DNA of 64,000 bases from Hyphomicrobiales bacterium (GTDB taxonomy: Bacteria > Pseudomonadota > Alphaproteobacteria > Rhizobiales > Ancalomicrobiaceae). Under the pieces are notes generated by a model. That model did not search any database, was not told the origin of the DNA, and saw only the letters and a program-made list of their open reading frames with translations. Location of the stretch: NCBI GenBank assembly GCA_021286855.1, contig JAJTBO010000003.1, positions 186,001 through 250,000 of the forward strand, in the 5' to 3' direction. This document shows positions 33,223 through 41,702 of the stretch, piece after piece; position 1 is the stretch's first letter, and every line of letters begins with the position of its first letter. Made by a program: the position numbers and the translations under genes.

Positions 33223-34192
33223 GACGCCTCTGCTTTCCGTCCGCGGCCTCACCGTCGATTTCGCCACGCCGCGCGGCACGGCCCGAGCGGTGGCCGGCAT
33301 CGATTTCCATCTCGACCGGGGCGAGGTCCTCTGTCTCCTCGGCGAATCCGGCTCCGGCAAGAGCGTGACCCTGCGCGCCCTGATGCGGCTGTTGCCGCAG
33401 GCCCGCACCCGGATCGGCGGTCGGGTGACGATCGAGGGCGCGGATCTCTACGCGTTGCCGGAACGCAAGGTCGAGGACCTGCGCGGCAAGACGGTGTCGA
33501 TGGTCTTCCAGGAACCGATGTTGGCGCTCGATCCGGTCTACACGATCGGCGCCCAGATCGCCGAGACGATCATCCGACACGAGAAGGTCGACCGCGCCGA
33601 GGCCGACCGCCGCGCCCTCGAACTCCTCGAGAAGGTGCAGATCCCCTCGGCGCGCCAGCGGCTCGACGCCTATCCGCACGAAATGTCCGGCGGCATGCGG
33701 CAACGGGCGATGATCGCGCTGGCGCTCTCCTGCAATCCGGCGGTCCTGCTCGCCGACGAACCGACCACGGCGCTCGACGCGACGGTGCAGATGCAGGTGT
33801 TGCTGCTGCTGCGCCGACTGCAGGCGGAAACCGGCATGTCGGTGATCATGGTCACCCACGACATCGGCGTCGCCGCGGAGACCGCCGACCGCGTCGCCGT
33901 GATGTACGCCGGCCGGATCGTCGAACAGGGAACCGCCGCGCAAGTGTTGAAGACGCCGCGCCATCCCTACGCCGCCGGCCTGTTCGCCTCGACCGTCCAC
34001 GCCGGTTGGAAGGGGCGTCGCCTCGACGCCATTCCCGGCGCGCCGCCGGATCTGACCGCTCTGCCGCCGGGCTGCGCCTTCGCGCCACGTTGCTCGCGCC
34101 GCCGGACGGGTTGCTCCGAGGCGCAGCCGCCGATCACGCGTTTCGCCGATGGTCGGGAAGTGGTCTGCATCGAGGCTCTGGCCGCGACCTGA
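33215..34192 (+). CDS. ABC transporter ATP-binding protein, DppD type
   Basis: A 325-residue ATPase with Walker A GESGSGKSV, signature MSGGMRQRAMIALA, Walker [13 protein letters not shown] and C-terminal GCAFAPRCSRRRTGC. Overlaps the preceding gene by 8 bp. It completes the amidase-linked importer. The next gene, rutR, follows after 165 bp and may or may not be on the same transcript. Confidence 0.92.
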   Translation: MPETPLLSVRGLTVDFATPRGTARAVAGIDFHLDRGEVLCLLGESGSGKSVTLRALMRLLPQARTRIGGRVTIEGADLYALPERKVEDLRGKTVSMVFQEPMLALDPVYTIGAQIAETIIRHEKVDRAEADRRALELLEKVQIPSARQRLDAYPHEMSGGMRQRAMIALALSCNPAVLLADEPTTALDATVQMQVLLLLRRLQAETGMSVIMVTHDIGVAAETADRVAVMYAGRIVEQGTAAQVLKTPRHPYAAGLFASTVHAGWKGRRLDAIPGAPPDLTALPPGCAFAPRCSRRRTGCSEAQPPITRFADGREVVCIEALAAT

Positions 34193-34357
34193 GCTCGATG
34201 CGGCCACCCGGTTCGCTCCCTCGCGACATCGCCCGCGATGGACCGAGCGGCGAAGGTCCGCGCTTCACGGACGCGAGCGAAACGACGCGCCTCGCCGTGC
34301 TGGACATCGCCGGTCGGAACCGTCAGGGTCCGAATCGGACGCGAAAGGCGAAGGGGC

Positions 34358-34987
34358 ATGAAGCGGAATCAGACGAAGATCGGCGAAGCCAACCGAGAGA
34401 AGATCCTCGATGCGGCGCTCTCGCTCTTCTCTCGCTACGGACTGCGGGGCACGCGCACCGATCAGGTGGCCGAAGCGGCCGGCATGTCCAAGCCCAATCT
34501 TCTCTACTACTTCCGCACCAAGCAGGATCTCTACGCGGCGGTGCTCGAACGCACGCTGTTCATGTGGCTCGATCCGCTCGCCAAGATCGCGCCGGAGGCG
34601 GACCCGGAAGCGGCGCTGACCACCTACATCACCGCCAAGCTCGACTATTCGCGGCGCTTTCCCGAACATTCGAGGCTCTTCGCCACCGAGATCCTTCAAG
34701 GTGCGACGCTGCTCGAAGCGCCGCTGCGCGACGATCTCGGACCGCTGGTCGCGGCGGCGGTCGATCGGTTCCGCGCCTGGATCGACGAGGGGCGTCTGGC
34801 GCCGATCGATCCGATGCATCTGATGTTCATGATCTGGGCGACGACCCAGCATTATGCGGACTTCGCCGCGCAGATCGCCATTCTGACGGGGCGGTCGCTC
34901 GACGACGACGCCTTCTTCGCCGACGTGCGCGACACGGTGTTGCACGTCATCCTCAACGGGGTGAAGCCCCGTCCGGCCATCGCCTGA
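34358..34987 (+). CDS. rutR: RutR, TetR-type pyrimidine-responsive regulator
   Basis: A 209-residue TetR-family protein. The HTH lies at about residues 15-60 (REKILDAALSLFSRYGLRGTRTDQVAEAAGMSKPNLLYYFRTKQDLY) and the C-terminal domain (FATEILQGA, then FMIWATTQHYADF) matches the RutR/YcdC ligand domain. RutR binds uracil and releases DNA. Supporting context: preA/preT next door, dihydropyrimidinase and ureidopropionase 10 kb on, and two RutR-like operators at 37848 and 39875. ATG 34358 has AAGGGG 4-5 nt upstream; a longer Arg-rich extension in frame is not HTH-like. Length equals E. coli RutR within a few residues. Confidence 0.88.
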   Translation: MKRNQTKIGEANREKILDAALSLFSRYGLRGTRTDQVAEAAGMSKPNLLYYFRTKQDLYAAVLERTLFMWLDPLAKIAPEADPEAALTTYITAKLDYSRRFPEHSRLFATEILQGATLLEAPLRDDLGPLVAAAVDRFRAWIDEGRLAPIDPMHLMFMIWATTQHYADFAAQIAILTGRSLDDDAFFADVRDTVLHVILNGVKPRPAIA

Positions 34988-34995
34988 GACGCAAG

Positions 34996-35023
34996 AAGCC
35001 CCACGGGAGAGACCGTGGGGCTT
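34996..35023. terminator. Bidirectional terminator between rutR and preA
   Basis: AAGCCCCACGG (34996-35006) and CCGTGGGGCTT (35013-35023) form a perfect 11-bp stem with loop GAGAGA, 9 bp after the rutR stop and facing the convergent preA end. The stem ends in CTT on both strands, the typical terminator architecture. Confidence 0.75.
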
Positions 35024-35057
35024 CGGGGATCGAGCCTTACGGCGATGAGGGTCGCCG

Positions 35058-36395
35058 TCAGTCTCGATGCGTGGCCATGGGACCGCGCGGCGTGGTCGCC
35101 ATCGGATTGTTGGGATGCTCGAGCCAGGTGCGGCCGCCGCCGACGGCGAGGCCGGTGCGCGGGTCGATCGCGCCATCGGGGAGCGGATCCATGGCGATGC
35201 AGCCGGGAACCGGGCAGACCGAGGCGCAGAGATTGCACCCGACGCATTCGGCGTCGTCGACCACGAAGCGCCGCTTGCCGCCGTCGAGGGCTTCGACGCG
35301 GATCGCCTGATGAGAGGTGTCCTCGCAGGCGATGTGGCAGCGGCCGCACTCGACGCAGGTCGCCTCGTCGATCTTCGCCTTCACCGCCCAATCCAGGTTC
35401 AGATGCTGCCAGTCGGTCAGCTTCGGGATGGCCATCCGCGTGATCTGGCGGACCTCGGTGAAGCCCTTGGAGTCCATCCAGTCGGAAAGGCCGGTGATCA
35501 TGTCCTCGACGATCTTGAAGCCGTAGGTCATCGCCGCCGTGCAGACCTGCACGGCCGAAGCGCCCAGCGCCAGATATTCGACCGCGTCGCGCCAGGTCTC
35601 GATGCCGCCGATGCCGGAGATCGGCAGATCGGCGGTGAAGGGATTTCGGGCGATCTCGCTCACCATGGCGAGGGCGATCGGCTTGACCGCCGGCCCACAA
35701 TAGCCGCCGTGGGTGGCCATGCCGGCGGTCGAGGGCACCGGCGTGAGCGTGTCGAGATCGACGCCCATCACCGAGTTGATGGTGTTGATCAGCGACACCG
35801 CGTCCGCGCCGCCGCGTTTGGCGGCTTCGGCCGGTTTGCGGATGTCGGCGATGTTCGGGGTCAGCTTGACGATCACCGGCATGCGCGAGTGCTGTTTGCA
35901 CCAGCGGGTGACCATCTCGACATATTCCGGCACCTGCCCGACGGCGGCGCCCATGCCGCGCTCCGACATGCCGTGCGGACACCCGAAATTCAGTTCGATG
36001 CCGTCGGCGCCGGTTTCCTCGACCTGCGTCAGGATCGCCTTCCAGCTCTCCTCGACGCAGGGCACCATCAACGAGACGACCAGGGCGCGATCGGGCCACG
36101 CGCGCTTGACCTCCTTGATCTCGCGCAGGTTCACCTCCAGCGGGCGATCGGTGATCAGCTCGATGTTGTTGAGTCCGAGGATGCGGCGGTCGGGACCGTG
36201 CCACGCGCCGTAACGCGGGCCGGACACGTTGACGACCGGCGGGCCGTCCTCGCCCAACGTCTTCCACACCACGCCGCCCCAGCCCGCCTCGTAGGCGCGC
36301 ACGACGTTGACCTTCTTGTCGGTCGGCGGCGCCGAAGCCAGCCAGAACGGATTGGGAGCCTTGATCCCGACGAAGTCGATACGGAGATCGGCCAT
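35058..36395 (-). CDS. preA: Dihydropyrimidine dehydrogenase subunit PreA
   Basis: A 445-residue protein: an FMN-binding DHODH-type TIM barrel (about residues 1-330, with FVGIKAPNPFWLASAPPTDK, ELNFGCPHGMSERGMG and VKLTPN) followed by a bacterial ferredoxin domain carrying two [4Fe-4S] motifs, CVECGRCHIAC and CVGCNLCASVCPVPGC. With PreT it reduces uracil or thymine to the 5,6-dihydro form using NADH/NADPH, the first step of the reductive pathway. It lies 11 bp after preT in the same transcript. No unusual feature. Confidence 0.95.
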   Translation of the reverse strand: MADLRIDFVGIKAPNPFWLASAPPTDKKVNVVRAYEAGWGGVVWKTLGEDGPPVVNVSGPRYGAWHGPDRRILGLNNIELITDRPLEVNLREIKEVKRAWPDRALVVSLMVPCVEESWKAILTQVEETGADGIELNFGCPHGMSERGMGAAVGQVPEYVEMVTRWCKQHSRMPVIVKLTPNIADIRKPAEAAKRGGADAVSLINTINSVMGVDLDTLTPVPSTAGMATHGGYCGPAVKPIALAMVSEIARNPFTADLPISGIGGIETWRDAVEYLALGASAVQVCTAAMTYGFKIVEDMITGLSDWMDSKGFTEVRQITRMAIPKLTDWQHLNLDWAVKAKIDEATCVECGRCHIACEDTSHQAIRVEALDGGKRRFVVDDAECVGCNLCASVCPVPGCIAMDPLPDGAIDPRTGLAVGGGRTWLEHPNNPMATTPRGPMATHRD

Positions 36396-36406
36396 GGGGT
36401 TCTCCT

Positions 36407-37747
36407 TCAGCCGGCGGGGCGCAGGGTGGCGTCGATGGAACGGGCGGCGTTCCGGCCGGCGGCCACCGCCTCGACGGTGAGATCGCGACCGGCGTCGGCG
36501 CAGTCGCCGCCGGCCCAGATCTTGGGGTTGGAGGTTCGGCCGGAGGCGTCGACGGCGATGCGTCCGTGCGCCAGCGCGACGACGCCGTCGCCGAGCACGT
36601 CCGCGACCAGCGTCTGACCGATCGCCAGCAACACCTGATCGGCGGGAATGGTCGCCGTCTCGCCGGTGCCGACGACCTTACCGGCCTCGACCCGCGTCCG
36701 CTCGAACTCGACGCCGGCGACCCGGCCTTCGACGCCGACGAGGCGGCGCGGCGCGAGATGCGTCCGGATCAAGGCCCCGTCGTTGCGGGCGATCTCCTTC
36801 TCGTGGTCGGACGCGCCCATGTCGGCGAGGCCGCGGCGATAGGCGATGGTGACCTCGTCCGCGCCGAGACGGCGGGCCTGGGACGCGGCGTCGATGGCGG
36901 TCATGCCGCCGCCGATCACCACGACGCGCGCGCCGACCGAAACGTCGGCGAGCGAGGCGGCCGAGCGCAGATCGGCGATCCAGTCGACCGCATCGACGAC
37001 GCCGGCGAGATCGTCTTCGAAGCCGACGGCGTTGGTCGCGCCGAGGCCGAGGCCGAGGAAGACGGCGTCGTATTCGGCGGTGAGCCCATAGAGCGAAAGG
37101 TCTCGACCCAGCGCCTTGCCCGTCTCCACCGTGATCCCGCCGATCTCGAGCAGCCAGGCGACCTCGCGCGCGGCGAAATCGTTCGTCATCTTGTAGGCGG
37201 CGAGGCCGGTCTCGTTGAGGCCGCCGAGCCGGTCAGAGGCTTCGAAGAGCGTCACGTCGTGGCCGAGACGAGCGAGCTCGTGGGCGCAGGCGAGCCCGGC
37301 GGGGCCCGCGCCGACGATCGCGACACACCGTCCGGTCCGAGCCGCGCGCTCGAACAGAGCGACGCCGCCCTCCACCACCGCCTCGGTGGCGAAGCGTTGC
37401 AGACGACCGATCTCGACCGGACGCCCCTCCTGCGCGACGCGGACGCAGACCTCTTCGCACAGCGTCTCGGTCGGGCAGACGCGAGCGCAGGTCCCCCCGA
37501 GAACGTTCGCCTCGAGAATGGTGCGGGCGGCGCCGAGGCGGTTGCCGGTGGCGATCTGGCGGACGAAGAGCGGGACGTCGATCGACGTCGGGCAGGCCCG
37601 CGTGCAGGGCGCATCCCAACAGAAGAGACAGCGGTCGGCGGCGATCTTCGCCTGCGACGGGTCGAGCGGCGGCCGAATGTCCAGGAAGTTCGCGTCGAGG
37701 ACGTCTTCCGCGAGACGTCCGGCGGCGATGCCGGGGCACGAAACCAT
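36407..37747 (-). CDS. preT: Dihydropyrimidine dehydrogenase subunit PreT
   Basis: A 446-residue FAD/NAD(P) oxidoreductase. The N-terminal Fe-S helical domain has CLFCWDAPCTRACPTSIDVPLFV and GGTCARVCPTETLC; then FAD-binding VAIVGAGPAGLACAHELARLG and NAD-binding VVVIGGGMTAIDAASQARRLG. It supplies electrons to PreA. ATG 37747 follows the strong ribosome site GAGGAG; the frame runs further left but into the promoter. A RutR-like operator lies 100 bp upstream, so the preTA operon should respond to uracil. Confidence 0.93.
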   Translation of the reverse strand: MVSCPGIAAGRLAEDVLDANFLDIRPPLDPSQAKIAADRCLFCWDAPCTRACPTSIDVPLFVRQIATGNRLGAARTILEANVLGGTCARVCPTETLCEEVCVRVAQEGRPVEIGRLQRFATEAVVEGGVALFERAARTGRCVAIVGAGPAGLACAHELARLGHDVTLFEASDRLGGLNETGLAAYKMTNDFAAREVAWLLEIGGITVETGKALGRDLSLYGLTAEYDAVFLGLGLGATNAVGFEDDLAGVVDAVDWIADLRSAASLADVSVGARVVVIGGGMTAIDAASQARRLGADEVTIAYRRGLADMGASDHEKEIARNDGALIRTHLAPRRLVGVEGRVAGVEFERTRVEAGKVVGTGETATIPADQVLLAIGQTLVADVLGDGVVALAHGRIAVDASGRTSNPKIWAGGDCADAGRDLTVEAVAAGRNAARSIDATLRPAG

Positions 37748-38182
37748 GGGGCTCTCCTCGCGTGGTCGAGCAGGACGGCCGTCGCTCCGAAGGCGACGGC
37801 GGTGGACGAGGTCGCTCCGGCCGAAGCGATTTTGGCCGGAACAACTTTTGACCATCCGATCAAAAGTTCAAAACGACGTCAATCTGGCTGCTGCCCCATC
37901 TTTGAGCAGACGGCCTCGGCCCTTCATCGCTGAGCCGGTGCGCGCGAGGTCGGGCGCGGTGCCCGGCGCCTCGAGCCGGGGGCGTTTCGATGTTCAGAAA
38001 ACAGAACGTTTTGAACGCTTCACCCGCGTTGCAGACCGGGCGCCGCCCTCGCTACCCTCTGCGGATCGAGCGCCAAGCCGCGCCCGTCGTCGAGGCCACG
38101 ATCGCCCGGCGAGACGGCGGGCGGCGGCTGGGACCGGCGCGAATGCGCAGAAAACACATTCGAACCAACGGAGTAGAGCTGC
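37748..38182. other. 435-bp divergent control region preTA / mmsA
   Basis: This gap separates divergent preT and mmsA. It holds the RutR-like operator and a promoter-like TTGACG on the minus strand; toward mmsA it is GC-rich with AAAACAGAACGTTTT near 38000 as the only small dyad. Ribosome site GGAG lies before mmsA. No gene supportable. Confidence 0.6.
37848..37863. promoter_or_regulatory. RutR-like operator upstream of preTA
   Basis: TTGACCATCCGATCAA agrees with the RutR consensus TTGACCAnnTGGTCAA at 12 of 14 fixed positions. It sits in a longer perfect dyad: AACTTTTGA (37843-37851) and TCAAAAGTT (37860-37868). On the minus strand it covers the place of the -10 element behind a TTGACG -35 (37877-37882), so binding should repress preTA. 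Confidence 0.65.
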
Positions 38183-39679
38183 ATGAACCCGATTTGCAAC
38201 GCCATCGGCGGGCGGCTCGTCGCTTCGAACTCGACGAGGATCGTCGACGTCTTCGATCCGGCGACCGGCGAAGTCGGCGGTCGCCTGCCGCTGTCGACGG
38301 TCGAAGAAGTGAACGGCGCCGTCGAAGTGGCCGCCGCCGCGGCCGAGGATTGGGGGCGTCTTCCGCCGCTCAAGCGAGCGCGGATGATGTTCGACTTCAA
38401 ACGGCTTCTCGACGAGAACGCCGACGCGATCGCGCGTGCGATTTCGGCCGAGCACGGCAAGACCCATGCGGATGCGCTCGGCGAGGTGGCGCGCGGCATC
38501 GAGGTGGTCGACTTCGCCTGCGGCATCCCGCATCTGCTCAAGGGCGAATACAGCCGCAACGTCGGGCCCGAGATCGACTCGTGGTCGGATCGCCAGCCTC
38601 TGGGCGTGGTCGCCGGCATCACCCCGTTCAACTTCCCGGCGATGGTGCCGCTGTGGATGTATCCGGTGGCGATCGCCTGCGGCAACACCTTCGTGCTGAA
38701 GCCCTCGGAGCGCGATCCCTCGGCCGTCATGCTGGTCTGGGATCTGTTCTGTCGCGCCGGCTTCCCCGACGGGGTCCTCAACGTCGTGCACGGCGACAAG
38801 GTCGCGGTCGACGCAATCCTCGACCACCCCAAGATCAAGGCGGTGAGCTTCGTCGGCTCCACCCCGATCGCCGAATACGTCTATGCGCGGGGCACCGCCA
38901 AGGGCAAACGCGTGCAGGCGCTGGGCGGGGCGAAGAACCATGCGGTGATCATGCCCGACGCCGACATCGAACGGGCCGTCGACGCCCTGATGGGAGCGGG
39001 CTACGGCTCGGCCGGCGAACGCTGCATGGCGATCTCCGTCGCCGTGCCGGTCGGCGAGAAGACGGCGGACGCTCTCGTGGCGGCGCTGAAGCCGCGGGTC
39101 GAGGCCTTGAAGGTCGGCCCGGCGAGCGATCCCGCCGCGGAGATGGGCCCGGTCATCACCGCCGCGCACAAGGCCAAGATCGAAGGCTACATCGCCCAGG
39201 GCGTGACGGAAGGCGCCGAACTGGTGGTCGACGGGCGCGGTCTGCGGCTGCAGGGCCACGAGGGCGGCTACTTCGTCGGCGGCACGCTGTTCGACCGCGT
39301 GACCAAGGACATGACCATCTATCGCGAGGAGATCTTCGGCCCGGTCCTGTCGGTGCTGCGCGCCGAGAGCTGGGACGAGGCGGTCGGTCTGATCAACGCC
39401 CACGAATACGGCAACGGAACCGCCGTCTTCACCCGCGACGGCGACACCGCGCGCGCCTTCGCCGATCGGATCGAAGTCGGCATGGTCGGCATCAACGTGC
39501 CGCTGCCGGTGCCGGTCGCCTACCATTCCTTCGGGGGCTGGAAGCGATCGCTGTTCGGCGACCATTCGATCTACGGACCGGAAGGCGTGCGCTTCTACAC
39601 GCGCCTCAAGACGATCACCTCGCGTTGGCAGGCCGGCCTGCGCGCCGGCGCGGAATTCGCCTTCCCGACCATGAAGTGA
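38183..39679 (+). CDS. mmsA: CoA-acylating methylmalonate-/malonate-semialdehyde dehydrogenase
   Basis: A 498-residue aldehyde dehydrogenase of the MmsA class. Catalytic Cys281 lies in [16 protein letters not shown]-binding segments are [16 protein letters not shown] and KPSERDPS, and the MmsA-specific [13 protein letters not shown] replaces the Glu loop of ordinary ALDHs. It converts malonate semialdehyde to acetyl-CoA and methylmalonate semialdehyde to propionyl-CoA. Placed between preTA and the pyrimidine importer, it would finish the breakdown of beta-alanine and beta-aminoisobutyrate; the needed aminotransferase is not in this window. A 19-bp terminator stem follows. Confidence 0.94.
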   Translation: MNPICNAIGGRLVASNSTRIVDVFDPATGEVGGRLPLSTVEEVNGAVEVAAAAAEDWGRLPPLKRARMMFDFKRLLDENADAIARAISAEHGKTHADALGEVARGIEVVDFACGIPHLLKGEYSRNVGPEIDSWSDRQPLGVVAGITPFNFPAMVPLWMYPVAIACGNTFVLKPSERDPSAVMLVWDLFCRAGFPDGVLNVVHGDKVAVDAILDHPKIKAVSFVGSTPIAEYVYARGTAKGKRVQALGGAKNHAVIMPDADIERAVDALMGAGYGSAGERCMAISVAVPVGEKTADALVAALKPRVEALKVGPASDPAAEMGPVITAAHKAKIEGYIAQGVTEGAELVVDGRGLRLQGHEGGYFVGGTLFDRVTKDMTIYREEIFGPVLSVLRAESWDEAVGLINAHEYGNGTAVFTRDGDTARAFADRIEVGMVGINVPLPVPVAYHSFGGWKRSLFGDHSIYGPEGVRFYTRLKTITSRWQAGLRAGAEFAFPTMK

Positions 39680-39729
39680 CCTCCGCGCGGCGGCCCCCGC
39701 CGGGCGTCGCCGCGTCGGTCCCGGGACAT

Positions 39730-39772
39730 CGACTTCGCCGTGGCGGCGGCCGACGCCGCCACGGCGAAGTCG
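39730..39772 (+). terminator. Long perfect hairpin after mmsA
   Basis: CGACTTCGCCGTGGCGGCG (39730-39748) pairs exactly with CGCCGCCACGGCGAAGTCG (39754-39772), 19 bp, loop GCCGA, 51 bp after the stop. Followed by TTCGTATA, not a full U tract. It isolates mmsA from the downstream transporter operon. Confidence 0.75.
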
Positions 39773-39863
39773 TTCGTATACAACGCATTTCGAGGCTCGG
39801 ACGGCGGATCGCGAGTGCCCGTGTTTAGATCGGACGGTGCACAAAGAATCCGCAGACCGCCCC

Positions 39864-39892
39864 TTGCTCACAATTTGTCCATTTGATCAAAT
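39864..39892 (+). promoter_or_regulatory. Promoter with RutR-like operator for pyrimidine importer operon
   Basis: -35 TTGCTC (39864-39869), 17-bp spacer, -10 TCAAAT (39887-39892). Across spacer and -10 lies TTGTCCATTTGATCAA (39875-39890), which matches the RutR consensus at 12 of 14 positions. Repressor bound here would exclude RNA polymerase. Transcription would start ~55 bp before the ATPase ATG. Confidence 0.6.
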
Positions 39893-39952
39893 CTTCTCGA
39901 CGAAGAGGTCGTCGCCCGACGTTGGGGCGGACGCGCCGACGAGGAGAAAGCG

Positions 39953-40795
39953 ATGCTGGGCGGTTCGAACGTGGCGTCGGCGGGAGGGACCGAAGCGTCC
40001 GACGCGACGAGCCCACACCGCGTGGTGATCGATGCGAAAGAGCTCGATCTGGTCTTCGACACCGCCGACGGTCGGGTTCATGCGCTGGCGAACGTCGACC
40101 TGACGGTGCGCGAGGGCGAATTCGTCTCCTTCATCGGCCCGTCCGGCTGCGGCAAGACCACGTTGTTGCGGGTCATCGCCGATCTCGAGCAGGCGACCGG
40201 CGGTTCGATCACCGTCGGCGGAGTGTCGCCGGCCGATGCGCGCGCGGCGCGCCTCTACGGCTACGTCTTCCAGGCGGCGGCGCTGCTGCCCTGGCGCAAC
40301 GTGCTCGACAACGTGACGCTGCCGCTCGAGATCTTCGGCGTGTCGAAGGAGGAGCGCCTCGAACGCGCCGCCCGCAACCTCGACCTCGTCAACCTGACGG
40401 GTTTCGAGAAGAAGTTCCCCTGGCAGCTTTCCGGCGGCATGCAGCAACGCGCCTCGATCGCGCGGGCGCTCGCCTACGATCCGCAGCTGCTGCTGATGGA
40501 CGAGCCCTTCGGCGCGCTCGACGAGATCGTCCGCGACAAGCTCAACGTCCAGCTCCTGAAGCTGTGGGCGGAGACCGCCAAGACGGTGATCTTCGTCACC
40601 CATTCGATTCCGGAAGCCGTCTTCCTGTCGACCAAGATCGTGGTGATGAGCCCGCGCCCCGGCCGGATCATCGACGTGATCGAGTGCGACCTGCCGCGCG
40701 ACCGGACGCTCGAAATCCGTGAGTCGTCCCGCTTTCTGGAGATCGCCCATCGCGTGCGCGAGGGGCTGAGGGCGGGACATTCCTATGACGACTGA
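39953..40795 (+). CDS. ABC transporter ATP-binding protein (SsuB/TauB/ThiZ type)
   Basis: A 280-residue ATPase of the nitrate/sulfonate/thiamine-precursor class: Walker A GPSGCGKTT near residue 65, signature LSGGMQQRASIARA, Walker B LLMDEPFGALDEIVR, and VFQAAALLPWRNVLDNV as Q-loop region. GAGGAGAAAG precedes the ATG. It energises the two permeases that overlap it downstream; with the NMT1-type binding protein and dihydropyrimidinase it forms a likely pyrimidine or hydantoin uptake operon. Confidence 0.9.
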   Translation: MLGGSNVASAGGTEASDATSPHRVVIDAKELDLVFDTADGRVHALANVDLTVREGEFVSFIGPSGCGKTTLLRVIADLEQATGGSITVGGVSPADARAARLYGYVFQAAALLPWRNVLDNVTLPLEIFGVSKEERLERAARNLDLVNLTGFEKKFPWQLSGGMQQRASIARALAYDPQLLLMDEPFGALDEIVRDKLNVQLLKLWAETAKTVIFVTHSIPEAVFLSTKIVVMSPRPGRIIDVIECDLPRDRTLEIRESSRFLEIAHRVREGLRAGHSYDD

Positions 40796-41702
40796 GCCCG
40801 CCGCCCCGTCCTTCTTCGCGCGCGCGGTCGGACGCGCGCTCGGCGGTTCGCTGCTGCCGGTGGCGATGGTGATCGTCGCCCTTTTGGCGCTGTGGTACGG
40901 CGCGGCCGTGCTTCTCAACGCGCCCTTCGCCCGTTCGATGGCCGCCGACCCGGCCGCCCTCGGCCTGAGCGAACTGATCGACGCCACCCTGTCGCAGGAG
41001 CGCCCGGTGTTGCCCGCGCCGCATCAGGTGCTGTGGGAATTGAAGAAGTCGGTGTTCGACCTGCCGGTGACCTCGAAACGCAGCCTGGTGCTGCACGGCT
41101 GGGTCACCCTGTCGTCGACGCTGGTCGGTTTCGGGCTCGGCGCCCTGCTCGGCCTTCTGTTGGCCATCGGCATCGTCCACGTGAAGAGCCTCGAGAAGAG
41201 CCTGATGTTCTGGATCGTCTCGTCGCAGACGGTGCCGATCCTCGCGGTGGCGCCGATCGTCATCGTGGTGCTCGGGGCGATCGGCGTCACCGGTCTGGTG
41301 CCGAAGGCGATCATCTCGGCCTATCTCTGCTTCTTTCCGGTGACCATCGGCATGGTGAAGGGACTGACCTCGCCGGACCGGCTGCACGTCGATCTGATGC
41401 GCACCTGGGACGCCACGCCGGCGCAGACCTTCTGGCGGCTGCGGGCGCCGGCCTCGGTGCCCTTCCTCTTCACCTCGCTCGAGGTGGCGATCGCGGCGAG
41501 CCTCGTCGGCGCGATCGTCGGCGAACTGCCGACCGGCGCGCAGGCTGGTCTCGGCGCGCGCCTCCTCGCCGGCTCCTACTACGGCCAGACGATCCAGATC
41601 TGGGCGGCGTTGTTCGCCGCCGCGGCGCTCGCCGCGTCGATGGTCGGGCTGGTCGGGTTGATCGAACGGCTCGTTCTGGCCGCCATGGGAGGACGTCGAT
41701 GA
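40785..41702 (+). CDS. ABC transporter permease (SsuC/ThiX type)
   Basis: A 305-residue permease, overlapping the ATPase gene by 11 bp. About six spans, a first one at residues ~22-42, and the EAA loop LMRTWDATPAQTFWRLRAPASVPFLF. It is about 30 residues longer than average because of a soluble segment after the first span. Its partner is the second permease, whose ATG lies in its stop codon; such paired permeases occur in riboflavin/pyrimidine-type importers. Confidence 0.88.
   Translation: MTTEPAAPSFFARAVGRALGGSLLPVAMVIVALLALWYGAAVLLNAPFARSMAADPAALGLSELIDATLSQERPVLPAPHQVLWELKKSVFDLPVTSKRSLVLHGWVTLSSTLVGFGLGALLGLLLAIGIVHVKSLEKSLMFWIVSSQTVPILAVAPIVIVVLGAIGVTGLVPKAIISAYLCFFPVTIGMVKGLTSPDRLHVDLMRTWDATPAQTFWRLRAPASVPFLFTSLEVAIAASLVGAIVGELPTGAQAGLGARLLAGSYYGQTIQIWAALFAAAALAASMVGLVGLIERLVLAAMGGRR

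Noticed and set aside
39773-39785. TTCGTATACAACG after the mmsA terminator as a GntR-type site
   Set aside because: Resembles TTGTATACAA but the dyad is poor outside the six-base centre, and no GntR gene is near.
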